In this document: positions 9,052 through 18,528 of the stretch, piece by piece
Position numbering within the stretch: position 1 is the first letter of the stretch
How the letters are laid out: every line of letters starts with the position of its first letter
From: Microbacterium sp. cx-55
GTDB taxonomy: Bacteria; Actinomycetota; Actinomycetes; Actinomycetales; Microbacteriaceae
Direction of reading: 5' to 3'
DNA: 64,000 nucleotides
Assembly: GCF_021117345.1 (NCBI RefSeq)
Contig: NZ_CP088261.1
Coordinates: 62,001-126,000 of the forward strand
Translations under genes and position numbers: made by a program
The notes under the pieces: generated by a model
What the model saw: only the letters and a program-made list of their open reading frames with translations
What the model was told of the DNA's origin: nothing
Databases searched by the model: none

Positions 9052-10368
9052 GTGACCATCGCGCACGCGATCGAAGCGAAGAATCTGTTCAAGGTCTTCG
9101 GGAAGAACCCGAAGCAGGTCGTCGACGGGCTGAACGCCGGTCGCAGCCGGGCCAAGCTCGCCGACCGAGGTACGGCCGCCGTCATCGACGCGAGCTTCAC
9201 GGTCGATCCGGGCGAGATCTTCGTCATCATGGGGCTCTCAGGTTCCGGCAAGTCCACCATCATCCGGATGCTGAACGGCCTGCTGCCACCGACGTCCGGG
9301 GAGGTCCTGGTTCAGGGCCGGAGCGTCACCCACGCGTCTGCGGCGGAGCTGCGCCGCATCCGCCGCTCGTCCATCTCGATGGTGTTCCAGCACTTCGCGC
9401 TGCTGCCCCATCGCACGGTGCTCGACAACGCGGCCTACGCCCTCGAGATCCAGGGCGTCGGGCGCGACGAGCGCCGCGAGCGCGCGCGCGAGATCCTCGA
9501 AAAGGTCGGTCTCGGTGATCGCATCGACGCGATGCCCGACGAGCTGTCCGGCGGCATGCGCCAGCGCGTGGGCATCGCCCGCTCGCTGACCTCCGGCACC
9601 GAGATCATGCTGATGGACGAGGCGTTCTCGGCGCTCGACCCTCTCATCCGCCGCGAGATGCAGGAGCAGCTCATCGAGCTGCAGCAGGAGCTCGGGCGCA
9701 CGATCGTCTTCATCACCCACGATCTCAACGAGGCGATGTTCCTCGGCGACCGCATCGCGGTCATGCGCGACGGACGCATCGTGCAGAACGGCACACCGGA
9801 GGAGATCCTCACCGACCCGGCAAACGACTACGTCGCGCAGTTCGTGCAGGACGTCGACCGTGCCCGCGTCCTGACCGCATCCTCCGTGATGGAGCCGCCG
9901 CAGGCGACCTCGCCCGTAACAGCCGGCATGCGCGGCGCGCTCCGCGTCATGCGCGACCAGCAGGTCGGCGCCGTGGCCGTGCTCGAGAACCGTCGCTACC
10001 TGGGTTCGGTCACCGACCGCGCCGTGATCCGTGCGGTCAAAGCGGGCGACACCGATCTCCGCGCCATCGTCCAGAACGTGCAGCCCGCGGTCCGCCCGGA
10101 GGATCCGCTGACGGATGTGGTGGAGCGCTCGGTCGAGAGCCCGGTGCCCGTCGCCGTCGTCGACGACCGTGACCGCCTGGTCGGCGTGATCCCGCGCGTC
10201 ACGCTGCTCGCCGCGCTCGGGAACGTGCCCGCCGTGACGCGCGAGACCCCCATCATCCAGGTGCCCGCGACGGTGCCCGCGAGCGAGATCGTGCAGACCC
10301 TGCAGGTGGCCGAAGCGGGCGCATCCGCCGACCACGCGTCCGCCGCGACGAACGGAGCCCTGCGATGA
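9052..10368 (+). CDS. proV: Glycine betaine/proline ABC transporter ATP-binding protein
   Basis: 438-residue ATPase of the ProV/OpuAA type. Walker A GLSGSGKST near 63-71, signature LSGGMRQRVGIARSL, Walker B IMLMDEAFSALDP, then tandem CBS domains from about residue 275 onward, which in OpuA sense ionic strength. An insert after the first strand (NAGRSRAKLADRG) matches the family. GTG at 9052 is supported by GAGGT upstream. First gene of an operon with the permease (ATGA overlap) and binding protein; takes up betaine-type osmoprotectants under osmotic stress. Confidence 0.95.
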   Translation: MTIAHAIEAKNLFKVFGKNPKQVVDGLNAGRSRAKLADRGTAAVIDASFTVDPGEIFVIMGLSGSGKSTIIRMLNGLLPPTSGEVLVQGRSVTHASAAELRRIRRSSISMVFQHFALLPHRTVLDNAAYALEIQGVGRDERRERAREILEKVGLGDRIDAMPDELSGGMRQRVGIARSLTSGTEIMLMDEAFSALDPLIRREMQEQLIELQQELGRTIVFITHDLNEAMFLGDRIAVMRDGRIVQNGTPEEILTDPANDYVAQFVQDVDRARVLTASSVMEPPQATSPVTAGMRGALRVMRDQQVGAVAVLENRRYLGSVTDRAVIRAVKAGDTDLRAIVQNVQPAVRPEDPLTDVVERSVESPVPVAVVDDRDRLVGVIPRVTLLAALGNVPAVTRETPIIQVPATVPASEIVQTLQVAEAGASADHASAATNGALR

Positions 10369-11324
10369 GCGATCTCTTCCGTCTTCCCCTCGGCGACGTG
10401 GTCGAGGCCGCTGTCACCTGGATCATCGCGACCTTCGGGTGGCTTTTCGACGCCGCATCCGCCCTGCTCGGCACGATCTACGACTGGCTCGACGCGTCGC
10501 TCTCGTCGCCGCCGTTCTGGGCCGTGCTCATCGTGGTCGCCGCGTTCGCGTACTGGTCGAAGGGCCTGTGGCTCGCGATCGGCAGCGCCGTCGGACTCCT
10601 CGTCATCGTCTCGGTGGCGCAGTGGGAGAACGCGATGGACTCCCTCGCCCTCGTGATCCTCGCCGCGGTCGTGGCGATCGCGATCAGTGTTCCGCTCGGT
10701 ATCTGGGCCGCGCGGAGCGACCGGGTTTCGGCTGTAGTGCGGCCGGTGCTGGACTTCCTGCAGACCATGCCCGCGTTCGTCTACCTCATTCCCGCCATGC
10801 TCATCTTCGGCGTCGGACCCGTTCCCGGTATGGTCGCCACGATCATCTTCGCGATGGCGCCCGGAGTGCGCCTCACCGAGCTCGGCATCCGCGGAGTCGA
10901 CGGCGAGATCATCGAAGCCGGACACGCTTTCGGTGCGACGCCCGGCCGCATCCTGCGCCAGATCCAGCTGCCGCTCGCCCTGCCGAGCATCATGGCCGGC
11001 GTCAACCAGGTCATCATGCTGAGCCTGTCGATGGTCGTCATCTCCGGCATGGTCGGCGCGGGCGGACTCGGGGGCCAGGTCGTGCAGAGCCTCAGCCGCA
11101 TCGACATCGGACTCGGCGTCGAAGCGGGCCTGTCGGTCGTCATCCTCGCGATGATCCTCGACCGCGTGACCGCCGGGTTCGCCGCCCCGGGACGGAAGAA
11201 GCAGCTGGCCGCGGCCGGTACGACGAAGAAGGCGACGGACGCGGCGCCCCCGGCATCCGAGCCCTCCGACCGCGCCGCGGGCACCCCTGCACTGACCCGC
11301 ACGCCGGCGACGGCCAAGGCCTGA
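10365..11324 (+). CDS. proW: Glycine betaine/proline ABC transporter permease
   Basis: 319-residue membrane subunit. A hydrophobic N-terminal part (YDWLDASLSSPPFWAVLIVVAAFAYW) precedes the BPD_transp_1 core with the ProW EAA-type loop (GEIIEAGHAFGATPGRILRQIQLPLALPSIMAG). About seven helices. The last 45 residues are an Ala/Thr/Lys-rich cytoplasmic tail. The ATG overlaps the proV stop; the binding-protein gene follows after 11 bp. Confidence 0.95.
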   Translation: MSDLFRLPLGDVVEAAVTWIIATFGWLFDAASALLGTIYDWLDASLSSPPFWAVLIVVAAFAYWSKGLWLAIGSAVGLLVIVSVAQWENAMDSLALVILAAVVAIAISVPLGIWAARSDRVSAVVRPVLDFLQTMPAFVYLIPAMLIFGVGPVPGMVATIIFAMAPGVRLTELGIRGVDGEIIEAGHAFGATPGRILRQIQLPLALPSIMAGVNQVIMLSLSMVVISGMVGAGGLGGQVVQSLSRIDIGLGVEAGLSVVILAMILDRVTAGFAAPGRKKQLAAAGTTKKATDAAPPASEPSDRAAGTPALTRTPATAKA

Positions 11325-11335
11325 GAGGACACGAC

Positions 11336-12226
11336 ATGAATCTGCGAAGCAGTCGCACCATCGCCGCGGTCGTCGCGCTCGCCGGGAGCGGCGCGCTCCT
11401 GGTGGGTGGCGGGATCGCCGCCCTGCCCGGCGCCGACAGCAAGGGCGAGCTCACGATCGCGGTCTTCAACGGCTGGGACGAGGGGATCGCTGCGGCCGAG
11501 CTCTGGAAGCACGCGCTCGAGGAGAAGGACTACTCGGTCGAGCTCGTCTACGCCGACCCCGCCGCTGTCTTCACGGGCGTCGCCGGCGGCCAGTACGACC
11601 TCGTGCTGAACGGCTGGCTGCCGATCACGCACGCGTCGTTCATGGAGACGTACGGCGACGACCTCGTCGACCTCGGTGCGTGGAACGACGAGGCGAAACT
11701 GACCATCGCGGTCAACGAGGACGCCCCGATCACCTCGCTCGACGAACTGGCGGCCAACGCCGACCTGTTCGGTAATCGCATCGTCGGAATCGAGGCGGGC
11801 GCCGGCCACACGCGCATCACGTCGGAGGATGTGATCCCCGGCTACGGCCTCGAGGGGATGGACTTCGTCACCTCGTCGACGCCGGCCATGCTCACCGAGC
11901 TGAAGTCGGCGACGGATGCGGGGCAGAACATCGCCGTGACGCTGTGGCGCCCGCACTGGGCCTACAACGCCTTCCCGGTGAAGGACCTCGAGGACCCGCA
12001 GGGACTGCTCGGCGACGCGGAGGGGCTGCACACGCTGACCTCGACGACCTTCGCCGACGAGTTCCCCGAGGTGAACGCGTGGCTCTCGGACTTCCGGATG
12101 GACAACGACCTGCTCTACTCGCTGCAGGACGCGATGTTCAACCAGTACCAGGGCGACGACTACGGTCCGATCGTCGCCGACTGGATGGCCGAGAACCAGG
12201 AGTGGTCGGACGCGCTGACCGAGTGA
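11336..12226 (+). CDS. proX: Glycine betaine ABC transporter substrate-binding protein
   Basis: 296-residue OpuAC/ProX-type binding protein. The N-terminal MNLRSSRTIAAVVALAGSGALLV looks like a signal or anchor helix, but no lipobox cysteine follows, unlike most Gram-positive homologues, so the protein may stay membrane-anchored or be secreted. The fold markers are LTIAVFNGWDEG, YDLVLNGWLPITHASF, GIEAGAGH and VTLWRPHWAYN, with several Trp residues that could form the aromatic cage for a quaternary amine. Third gene of the operon; a hairpin terminator follows. Confidence 0.92.
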   Translation: MNLRSSRTIAAVVALAGSGALLVGGGIAALPGADSKGELTIAVFNGWDEGIAAAELWKHALEEKDYSVELVYADPAAVFTGVAGGQYDLVLNGWLPITHASFMETYGDDLVDLGAWNDEAKLTIAVNEDAPITSLDELAANADLFGNRIVGIEAGAGHTRITSEDVIPGYGLEGMDFVTSSTPAMLTELKSATDAGQNIAVTLWRPHWAYNAFPVKDLEDPQGLLGDAEGLHTLTSTTFADEFPEVNAWLSDFRMDNDLLYSLQDAMFNQYQGDDYGPIVADWMAENQEWSDALTE

Positions 12227-12257
12227 CGGGCGAGTGAATCCTCCGGACGTGCACGCG

Positions 12258-12288
12258 ATGCCGTCGCCCGAGTGATGGGCGGCGGCAT
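12258..12288. terminator. Hairpin terminator between convergent genes
   Basis: ATGCCGTCGCCC pairs with GGGCGGCGGCAT (one wobble) around a 7-base loop, between the end of proX and the convergent gene ending at 12308. Confidence 0.65.
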
Positions 12289-12307
12289 CCGTCGCTTCAG
12301 GGCACGA

Positions 12308-13039
12308 TCAGGCCGACGGCGGAGTGGTGTTCGGTCGCGGCGGCGCGTCGATCTCGAGGGCAACTCGTTGCTCGAGTACGTCGACGGCACCGTCGGAGAG
12401 CGAGATGAGCCCGTCGAGCTCCTCGCGCACGCGTTTGTAGGCCAGCTGACGTTCGGCCGCCGTCGCCGCCTGGTCGACCGCGATCGTCAGCAACTGCTTC
12501 GCGACATCGAGGCGCTTGCGCTCTGGAGCCGTGAACGACGAATCCTTGAGCCGGCGGGCATCGCGCTCTGCGACATCGAACGCGACCTCGTAATCGGTGA
12601 CCGCATCCTGGTACTCGCGGCGCTCGTCGGCCGTGAGGGTCGCGTCGGCCGACGCGGGACGCAGCCGGTCGGCGACCTTCTTCGCGCGGAGGAACGCGGC
12701 GGTGAGCGGTTGGCGACCGTCGCTCATCGCCGGGAAATCGATGGTCTTCGCCACGTCGAGTTCGTACTCCAGCCAGCGCGACGTGACCTCGTCGTGCGAG
12801 GCCATCGTGCGAGCGAGCCCGGCGCTCGGGGTCGCCGTCGGGACCGGTGGGAGGGCGGCCTGCGCTGCGGCCGCCACCTGGGCGGCTTTCAGCTCGCCCT
12901 TCGCCCGGATGATCTCGAGTCGGCGCTTGTGTCGGCGCCGTCCGGCCTGCTCGATGGCGCGCCCAGCGCCGCCGGCCACGCCCATGAGCGGGAAGACGAG
13001 CCACCAGTAGCTCCCGATGAACTGGAAAACATGCTCCAC
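12308..13039 (-). CDS. Membrane-anchored protein of unknown function (tandem paralogue 1)
   Basis: 243 residues. N-terminal hydrophobic segment (FQFIGSYWWLVFPLMGVAGGAG) then a basic region (RRRHKRR) and a long charged helical, probably coiled domain. No family recognised. It is clearly paralogous to the protein encoded just upstream: both share HDxxTxRWLEYExDVxxxIxFPxM, TAAFLxAxx and LRPASAxxxxxAxxR at matching spacing. GTG at 13039 is chosen because the hydrophobic anchor begins there; the longer open frame upstream overlaps the paralogue. 22 bp separate the two genes. Membrane side cannot be told; the positive-inside rule puts the long domain in the cytoplasm. Confidence 0.75.
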   Translation of the reverse strand: MEHVFQFIGSYWWLVFPLMGVAGGAGRAIEQAGRRRHKRRLEIIRAKGELKAAQVAAAAQAALPPVPTATPSAGLARTMASHDEVTSRWLEYELDVAKTIDFPAMSDGRQPLTAAFLRAKKVADRLRPASADATLTADERREYQDAVTDYEVAFDVAERDARRLKDSSFTAPERKRLDVAKQLLTIAVDQAATAAERQLAYKRVREELDGLISLSDGAVDVLEQRVALEIDAPPRPNTTPPSA

Positions 13040-13061
13040 GGCTTCATCGTAGGTCCGGTGG

Positions 13062-13895
13062 TCACCGCCCCGCGGGCGGGCGAGGCGATCGCCCGGGCAC
13101 CGGCCACACCGGACGGGTTCGCTCGGGTCGCGGTTCGGGCTCGGGAGAAGAAGACTCAGGACGGGCCGACGAGGGAGGGTCTTCCCGTCGAGGCGCGGCT
13201 TCGCGCGCGTCGGGCGCGGCCGAGATACGGCGTGCCGACGTGCGCATCGCCGCATCCTCCGCCGCGGTGAAGGCGACCTCGAGGGCGCGGATCGACTGCC
13301 GGTACGCGGCGAAGCGCTCGGCGCTGATGCGCGTGGATGCCGACGCCGGCCGCAGTTCATAGGTCTCGCGCTGCGCCTGCAGGAACGCCGCCGTCGCCGG
13401 ATGCCGCGCATCGGTCATCTGCGGGAAGGCGATCGCCGTTTCGACATCGGTCTCGTACTCGAGCCACCGTGCGGTGATCGCATCGTGCTCCTGCATGAGT
13501 CGCTCGAGCGGCAGTGCGTCGGCGGTTCCGCTCAGCTGGGCGCGCTCGGCACGCACGCGGGTGCGGCTGGCCTTCAGCGCCAGAGCCGCGGCCTTCTGCT
13601 GCAGCTTCGCCTGCTGGAGCGCGCGGCGGGCCTCAGACACGCTCGGCACACCCGGCGCGGGAGCGGCACGCTGAGCCTGCGCGGTGAACACCTGCGCTTG
13701 GGCTGCGCGCGTCTGGGCCCGGGCCGACATCAGCGCCCGCGCGGCGGCGCCCTCTTCGTGGCGGGCGGCGTCGAGAGCCAGCCGCCGCGCACGGCGTCGG
13801 CCGGTGGTCACACCCGCGTAGCCGGCGGCGGCCAGTCCGACAGTCGTCGGGCCGGTCCACCACCAGGCGGCGAGGAACTCGAAAAGGGGCTCCAC
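13062..13895 (-). CDS. Membrane-anchored protein of unknown function (tandem paralogue 2)
   Basis: 277 residues, same layout as its downstream neighbour: MEPLFEFLAAWWWTGPTTVGLAAAGYAG anchor, Arg-rich junction (GRRRARR), Ala/Gln-rich coiled stretch, the shared HDAITARWLEYETDV block near 135-150, and an extra Pro/Arg/Ser-rich tail of about 55 residues the paralogue lacks. Function unknown. The pair follows the small membrane protein and purL on the same strand, 21 bp after the former. Confidence 0.75.
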   Translation of the reverse strand: MEPLFEFLAAWWWTGPTTVGLAAAGYAGVTTGRRRARRLALDAARHEEGAAARALMSARAQTRAAQAQVFTAQAQRAAPAPGVPSVSEARRALQQAKLQQKAAALALKASRTRVRAERAQLSGTADALPLERLMQEHDAITARWLEYETDVETAIAFPQMTDARHPATAAFLQAQRETYELRPASASTRISAERFAAYRQSIRALEVAFTAAEDAAMRTSARRISAAPDAREAAPRREDPPSSARPESSSPEPEPRPERTRPVWPVPGRSPRPPAGR

Positions 13896-13916
13896 GCTGT
13901 CATGCTACGCGCGGGG

Positions 13917-14081
13917 TCACCCGAAGAGCAGGGCGATGACCGTCGAACCGCCACCGACGAGCACGAGAGCGACGATGACCGTCCACGCGACGATCTTCAT
14001 CCGCATCCGACGCTTCTCGGTGTAGAGGTCGTATTCGCCGTCGCCCGGGTCGCCGGGTTGACCGCCGGTACTGAGAGTCAT
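13917..14081 (-). CDS. Small single-pass membrane protein
   Basis: 54 residues: [20 protein letters not shown], a basic patch EKRRMRMK, then one helix [24 protein letters not shown] and the stop. The basic patch before the helix predicts N-terminus inside. Its ATG overlaps the TGA of purL (ATGA), arguing that it is a real, translationally coupled gene. Unnamed proteins of this size are often seen beside purL in actinobacteria; I recognise no function. Confidence 0.7.
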   Translation of the reverse strand: MTLSTGGQPGDPGDGEYDLYTEKRRMRMKIVAWTVIVALVLVGGGSTVIALLFG

Positions 14082-16426
14082 GCGGGGAACTCGCTCACTG
14101 TCGGGCCGAAGACGGAGGGCAGGGTGGCCGCCGACGTTTCGCGCAGCTCGCTCAGCGATACCGTGAACACGCCCTGCACCTCGAGGGCAGGCTCATCGCC
14201 GTCGGCCGCCGAGTCGGTCACGCCGATGCGGAGCACCGGGTAGCCGCGGCCGTCGCAGAGGCCGCGGAACTTGACGTCCTCCTCGCGCGGGACGGTCACG
14301 AGCACGCGCCCGGTGGACTCGGAGAAGAGGGCGGATGCTGCATCCACCCCATCGCGCTCCGACAGCTCCGTCAGCCACACGCGGGCGCCCACGCCGAAGC
14401 GCATGACGCCCTCGGCGAGCGACTGGCCGAGGCCGCCCTCGGAGAGGTCGTGGGCGCTGGAGATGAGTCCCTGATCGGATGCCGCGCGCAGCAGCTGGCC
14501 GAGTCGCTTCTCGGCGCCGAGGTCGACCGCCGGCGGGCGTCCGCCGAGGTGGTCGTGGATGACGTCGGCCCAGGCCGAGCCGCTCAGCTCGTTGGCGGTG
14601 ACGCCGAGCAGGTAGATGTTCTCGCCCGAGTCCTGCCAGCCGCTGGGGATGCGGCGCGCGACGTCGTCGATGATGCCCAGCACGCCGACGACGGGCGTCG
14701 GGTGGATGGGGGTGTCGCCGGTCTGGTTGTAGAAGCTGACGTTGCCGCCGGTGACGGGGATGCTGAGTTCGAGGCATCCGTCCGACAGTCCTTCAACGGC
14801 CTGCGAGAACTGCCACATGACCTCGGGGTTCTCGGGGCTGCCGAAGTTCAGGCAGTCGGTCACCGCGGTCGGGGTGGAGCCGGTGACGGCGACGTTCCGG
14901 TAGGCCTCGGCGAGGGCGAGCTTCGCGCCCTGGTACGGGTCGAGCTGGCAGAACCGGCCGTTCGCATCGGTCGCGATCGCGAAGCCGAGCCCCGACGTCT
15001 CATCGACCCGGATCATGCCCGCGTCGTCGGGGAAGCTGAGGGCCGTGTTTCCGAGCACGTAGTAGTCGTACTGGTTCGTGATCCACGAGGTATCGGCGAG
15101 GTTCGGGCTGCCGAGCAGCTGCAGGAACTGCGTGCGGAGGGTGTCGCCGTCCGTTGGGCGGGGGAGCGCGGCGGCCGAGTTCTCGTTCAGCGCGTCGATC
15201 CACGACGGGTACGCGACGGGGCGCTCGTAGACCGGACCATCGACCGCGACCGTCGAGGGGTCGACGTCGACGATCTGCTCGCCGTGCCAGAAGATCTGCA
15301 GGCGACCGTCACCGGTGACCTCGCCGAGCACGCTCGTCTCGACCTCCCACTTGCCGACGACGGCGAGGAACGCGTCGAGCTTCTCGGGCGCGACGATCGC
15401 CATCATCCGCTCCTGGGACTCCGACATCAGGATCTCTTCGGGCGTCAGAGTGGGGTCGCGCAGCAGCACCTTCTCGAGGTCGACGCGCATTCCGCTGCCG
15501 CCGTTCGCGGCGAGCTCGCTGGTGGCGCACGAGATGCCGGCGGCGCCGAGGTCCTGAATCGCCTCGACGAGTTCGTCGCGGTAGAGCTCGAGGCAGCACT
15601 CGATGAGCACCTTCTCGGCGAACGGGTCGCCGACCTGCACGGCCGGACGCTTGGTGGGGCCGCCGTCGGCGAAAGTGTCGGAGGCGAGGATCGACGCGCC
15701 GCCGATGCCGTCGCCGCCCGTGCGGGCCCCGAACAGCACGACCTTGTTGCCGGGGCCCGTGGCATCCGCGAGCTTCAGGTCTTCGTGGCGGAGCACGCCG
15801 ACCGCGAGGGCGTTCACCAGCGGGTTGCCCTGGTACACCGAGTCGAACACGGTCTCGCCGCCGATGTTGGGCAGGCCCAGGCAGTTGCCGTAGAAGGAAA
15901 TGCCGCTCGTCACACCGTGCACGACGCGTGCCGTGTCGGGGTGGTCGATCGCCCCGAAGCGCAGCTGGTCCATGATCGCGACCGGGCGCGCGCCCATCGA
16001 GATGATGTCGCGGACGATGCCGCCGACGCCGGTCGCGGCACCCTGGAAGGGTTCGATGTAGCTCGGGTGGTTGTGCGATTCGACCTTGAAGGTCACCGCC
16101 CAGCCCTCGCCCACGTCGACGACACCCGCGTTCTGGCCCATGCCGACCATGAGGCGTTCGCGCATCTCGTCGGTGACCTTCTGGCCGAACTGGCGCAGGT
16201 AGATCTTGCTCGACTTGTAGGAGCAGTGCTCGCTCCACATCACCGAGTACATCGCGAGCTCGCCGCTCGTGGGACGGCGACCGAGGATCTCGCGGATGCT
16301 GTCGTACTCGTCGGGCTTGAGGCCCAGGGCGCCGTACGGCTGCTCGCGCTCGGGAGTCGCGGTGGCGTTCTCGACGGTATCGGCGGCGGGGCGGGTGGGC
16401 GCCTCAGGGGAAGTGGGGGTGGTCAC
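14078..16426 (-). CDS. purL: Phosphoribosylformylglycinamidine synthase, large subunit (PurL)
   Basis: ATP-dependent conversion of FGAR plus glutamine-derived ammonia to FGAM, step four of purine synthesis; acts with PurQ and PurS, not seen here. The 782-residue size is right for the small actinobacterial form. Motifs: [15 protein letters not shown] near the N-terminus, [58 protein letters not shown] and the second AIRS-type half with [14 protein letters not shown] and [19 protein letters not shown] at 16426, with GGAG 9 bp upstream, is better than the upstream ATG at 16555. The transposon-like element begins about 145 bp upstream, so distal promoter elements may have been displaced. Confidence 0.96.
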   Translation of the reverse strand: MTTPTSPEAPTRPAADTVENATATPEREQPYGALGLKPDEYDSIREILGRRPTSGELAMYSVMWSEHCSYKSSKIYLRQFGQKVTDEMRERLMVGMGQNAGVVDVGEGWAVTFKVESHNHPSYIEPFQGAATGVGGIVRDIISMGARPVAIMDQLRFGAIDHPDTARVVHGVTSGISFYGNCLGLPNIGGETVFDSVYQGNPLVNALAVGVLRHEDLKLADATGPGNKVVLFGARTGGDGIGGASILASDTFADGGPTKRPAVQVGDPFAEKVLIECCLELYRDELVEAIQDLGAAGISCATSELAANGGSGMRVDLEKVLLRDPTLTPEEILMSESQERMMAIVAPEKLDAFLAVVGKWEVETSVLGEVTGDGRLQIFWHGEQIVDVDPSTVAVDGPVYERPVAYPSWIDALNENSAAALPRPTDGDTLRTQFLQLLGSPNLADTSWITNQYDYYVLGNTALSFPDDAGMIRVDETSGLGFAIATDANGRFCQLDPYQGAKLALAEAYRNVAVTGSTPTAVTDCLNFGSPENPEVMWQFSQAVEGLSDGCLELSIPVTGGNVSFYNQTGDTPIHPTPVVGVLGIIDDVARRIPSGWQDSGENIYLLGVTANELSGSAWADVIHDHLGGRPPAVDLGAEKRLGQLLRAASDQGLISSAHDLSEGGLGQSLAEGVMRFGVGARVWLTELSERDGVDAASALFSESTGRVLVTVPREEDVKFRGLCDGRGYPVLRIGVTDSAADGDEPALEVQGVFTVSLSELRETSAATLPSVFGPTVSEFPA

Positions 16427-16565
16427 GCGGCTGAACTCCAAGGACGAGGGATGCCGGACGTGCCCAAGTCTAGTTGGGAGCCGCTCGCGCAGCCCGGCCC
16501 CGTTCCCGCCCCGTCCGTTTCGCGCGCTGGTGCCGCTGTCGGGCGCTCCCGGCAAGTGAAGCGGG

Positions 16566-16657
16566 AGAGGTGTCGGGAACGCGGCGAGATGACACTGAAT
16601 GTCACGTCATCCGCCAGTTCTCGCCGAATCGGTGCAACCTTGTCGTGACACTTTCGG
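16566..16657. repeat. Left end of the transposon-like element with 5-bp flank
   Basis: AGAGG flank at 16566-16570, then TGTCGGGAACGCG. Two TGACACT motifs follow at 16590-16596 and 16646-16652; the second, in CGTGACACTTTCGG, resembles the right-end CGTTGCACTTGCGG. Spacing is less regular than on the right. The remaining 16658-16814 is non-coding as far as I can see. Confidence 0.55.
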
Positions 16658-16814
16658 GAGCCATGCGGTCCCTGCATCGACGTCGCTCGCATCCCCCGGT
16701 AGGGCCGGACATTGGCTGAAATTCCCGCATTCTGGACATTTCTCGCCGCGCTTCGGAGTCACAGCAACCTGTGAGCTATTCGTGCAGCAGTCATTGATGA
16801 AGCGTGATCTGCGT

Positions 16815-17318
16815 CTAGATCGATGCCTTACTCCCGCGGGCGTACAGTTCGAGGTTGCGCGCATATCCGATGCATTCTTCGTCAACGTGTTTTTGGACCG
16901 CGCGGAAGGTTCCGATCATGCTGCCGACCGCGGCGAGTGGCGGGGGCATGCTCGTCTGGACGGAGCAGTGGAACTCGACGGCATCCGTTCCGGCAGGGAC
17001 GACCCACATTTCCCATGTGATACCGACGTGCACGGGTGGGCCGTGAAGCATGTACATCGTGCTTGCCGGGGAGACCATCACGACCTTTGACGGCGTCGCC
17101 GACTTTTCGATGTAGTGCTGGACGAAGAGGTGACCGCCGATCGACTCGACGTTGATCATGCCCCGCGTATCGCCCCGCTCCCATGTGCCGAGGGCACGGT
17201 GCGCGATGGATGCTTCTGCATAGTCGGCGTCGGTCATCTGGAACAGCCACGTGGGCACATCGATCTCGTTGATCGAGATGTCGATACGAGTGCTCTGGGT
17301 GAAGGTGCGTACGTTCAT
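16815..17318 (-). CDS. SRPBCC/START-like protein of unknown function
   Basis: 167 residues, no signal peptide. Layout resembles the SRPBCC (polyketide cyclase/START) ligand-binding fold: an opening beta strand with STRIDISINEI, a W-rich strand (WLFQMTD), GTWERGDTRGMINVESIGGHLFVQHY, ITWEMWVVPAGTDAVEFHC, and a closing amphipathic helix with VGSMIGTFRAVQKHV. The assignment rests on pattern only. Its ATG overlaps the stop of the upstream hydrolase gene, so the two act as a pair, perhaps binding and hydrolysing a related small lipophilic compound (inference). First gene inside the left end of the mobile block. Confidence 0.55.
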   Translation of the reverse strand: MNVRTFTQSTRIDISINEIDVPTWLFQMTDADYAEASIAHRALGTWERGDTRGMINVESIGGHLFVQHYIEKSATPSKVVMVSPASTMYMLHGPPVHVGITWEMWVVPAGTDAVEFHCSVQTSMPPPLAAVGSMIGTFRAVQKHVDEECIGYARNLELYARGSKASI

Positions 17319-18121
17319 GTTCTGGGCCCGTGTCCTTTCTGGTCGAGCCAGGCGAGAACGTCGGAGGCGACTTCCTGCCAGCCGGCGTCGATGGTGAGCG
17401 AATGTCCCTTGCCTTCGTACGTGTGGTACTCGGTCACTGAAGAGTCATTCTTCGCGTAGAGCTTCGCGACCGCGCGAGTCACGACTTCCGGGACGGTGTG
17501 GTCCTCGGTGCCCGAGGTCAGTAGGAGCGGCCCACGCAATGCCGTCTCTGTGTCGACGGTGGCGTGCGAGTTGCGGGTGAAGTTCGCGGTGGCATCTTCG
17601 AAGAGCGGTCGTCCAGGGCCGGGGATGGTCCATGCAGCGTGCAGCGCATTGGATTCTTCGTCGGTGATCGCGTTGCCGAAGGCGTACTTGAACTGCTTCT
17701 CGTCGAGGGCAACCGTTTTGGTCCGGTTGCCTGGACTGCGGAGCACGGGGAACCCGGACTTGAGCTGTGCGAACGGGATGACGTGGACGCCTTTGACGGG
17801 GGCGGGGTCGATGGCGACGGCCGCGGCGACGAGGTCGTTCGCCAGCAGCTCCTGTGCGATGAGGCCGCCAAATGAGTGGCCGACCACGATCGGTCTTTCG
17901 TCGAGCTTCTCGATGAGGTCCGCGTAGTGATTACAGATCTCCCAGATGCCTTGGTTGTTCAGACCGTCCGGGTTGGCGCGGGTTGCTTCGACGGTGTCCA
18001 GGTCGCCGGGCCAGCCTGGAGCCGATGTTGTGTACCCCTTCTGGGTGAACAGCTCTTGCCAGGGCTTCCAGGCGCTGGAGTGGATCCATAGTCCGTGGAT
18101 GAATACGACGTGCGTTGTCAT
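17315..18121 (-). CDS. Alpha/beta hydrolase
   Basis: 268 residues with the alpha/beta hydrolase fold: HGLWIHSSAWKPW oxyanion segment near 9-21, nucleophile elbow GHSFGG with Ser83, a likely acid residue in SGTEDHTVP, and catalytic His in GKGHSLTID close to the C-terminus. The lipase-like YTTSAPGWPGD segment puts it near RsbQ/AB-hydrolase_1 esterases. Cytoplasmic. Starts at ATG 18121; the following gene overlaps by 4 bp. Substrate unknown. Confidence 0.85.
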   Translation of the reverse strand: MTTHVVFIHGLWIHSSAWKPWQELFTQKGYTTSAPGWPGDLDTVEATRANPDGLNNQGIWEICNHYADLIEKLDERPIVVGHSFGGLIAQELLANDLVAAAVAIDPAPVKGVHVIPFAQLKSGFPVLRSPGNRTKTVALDEKQFKYAFGNAITDEESNALHAAWTIPGPGRPLFEDATANFTRNSHATVDTETALRGPLLLTSGTEDHTVPEVVTRAVAKLYAKNDSSVTEYHTYEGKGHSLTIDAGWQEVASDVLAWLDQKGHGPRT

Positions 18122-18191
18122 TGCTGCTCCTTGATCGTGTGCGAGTGAGATTGAGTTGTGGATCTTGATCGACCTCGTTGGGGTGGGAGGG

Positions 18192-18527
18192 TTACCGCGC
18201 GACCTTGACCACCCACTTGATGGCCAATCCGAGGGTGCTGATCGCGCAGATGCTCACCGCGAGTACCGCGACCGTGTTCGCCCGGAATCTGATGCCGTCA
18301 GTGCCACCGATGTAGGCGCCGAGCGGGATGGCCACGCCGCCACCGCCACCGCCGTCCCCGAACTGCGGGGAGTCTTGGATTCCTCCGAACCCGTAGGTGA
18401 CAAAGGCGACCGGAACGAAGTCGATTCCGTTCAAGGTTTGTTTGTCTCCGTACGCGAGCGAGATCCCGCGTTGGTTGACCCCATCCGCCAGGTTGCCGGT
18501 GAGGTCACTCTTCGTCGTGTCCGTCAT
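18192..18527 (-). CDS. GerW/YtfJ-like protein with C-terminal membrane helix
   Basis: 111 residues from ATG at 18527. The core FVPVAFVTYGFGG...GDGGGGGGVAIPLGAYIG follows the GerW (YtfJ) pattern of a hydrophobic beta strand, glycine-rich loop, second strand. Behind it is one membrane helix (TVAVLAVSICAISTLGLAIKW) ending in VVKVAR. GerW is named from Bacillus spores, but homologues occur widely in non-sporulating actinobacteria and their role is not known. It starts 1 bp after the LtrA gene stops, so they are co-transcribed. Confidence 0.65.
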   Translation of the reverse strand: MTDTTKSDLTGNLADGVNQRGISLAYGDKQTLNGIDFVPVAFVTYGFGGIQDSPQFGDGGGGGGVAIPLGAYIGGTDGIRFRANTVAVLAVSICAISTLGLAIKWVVKVAR

Positions 18528-18528
18528 T

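Noticed and set aside
8743..9066. Short open frames on both strands in the proV upstream gap
   Set aside because: No ribosome-binding site or family features; best read as regulatory DNA.
14450..16648. 732-codon plus-strand open frame opposite purL
   Set aside because: Composition typical of antisense to a GC-rich gene; purL is certain on the other strand.
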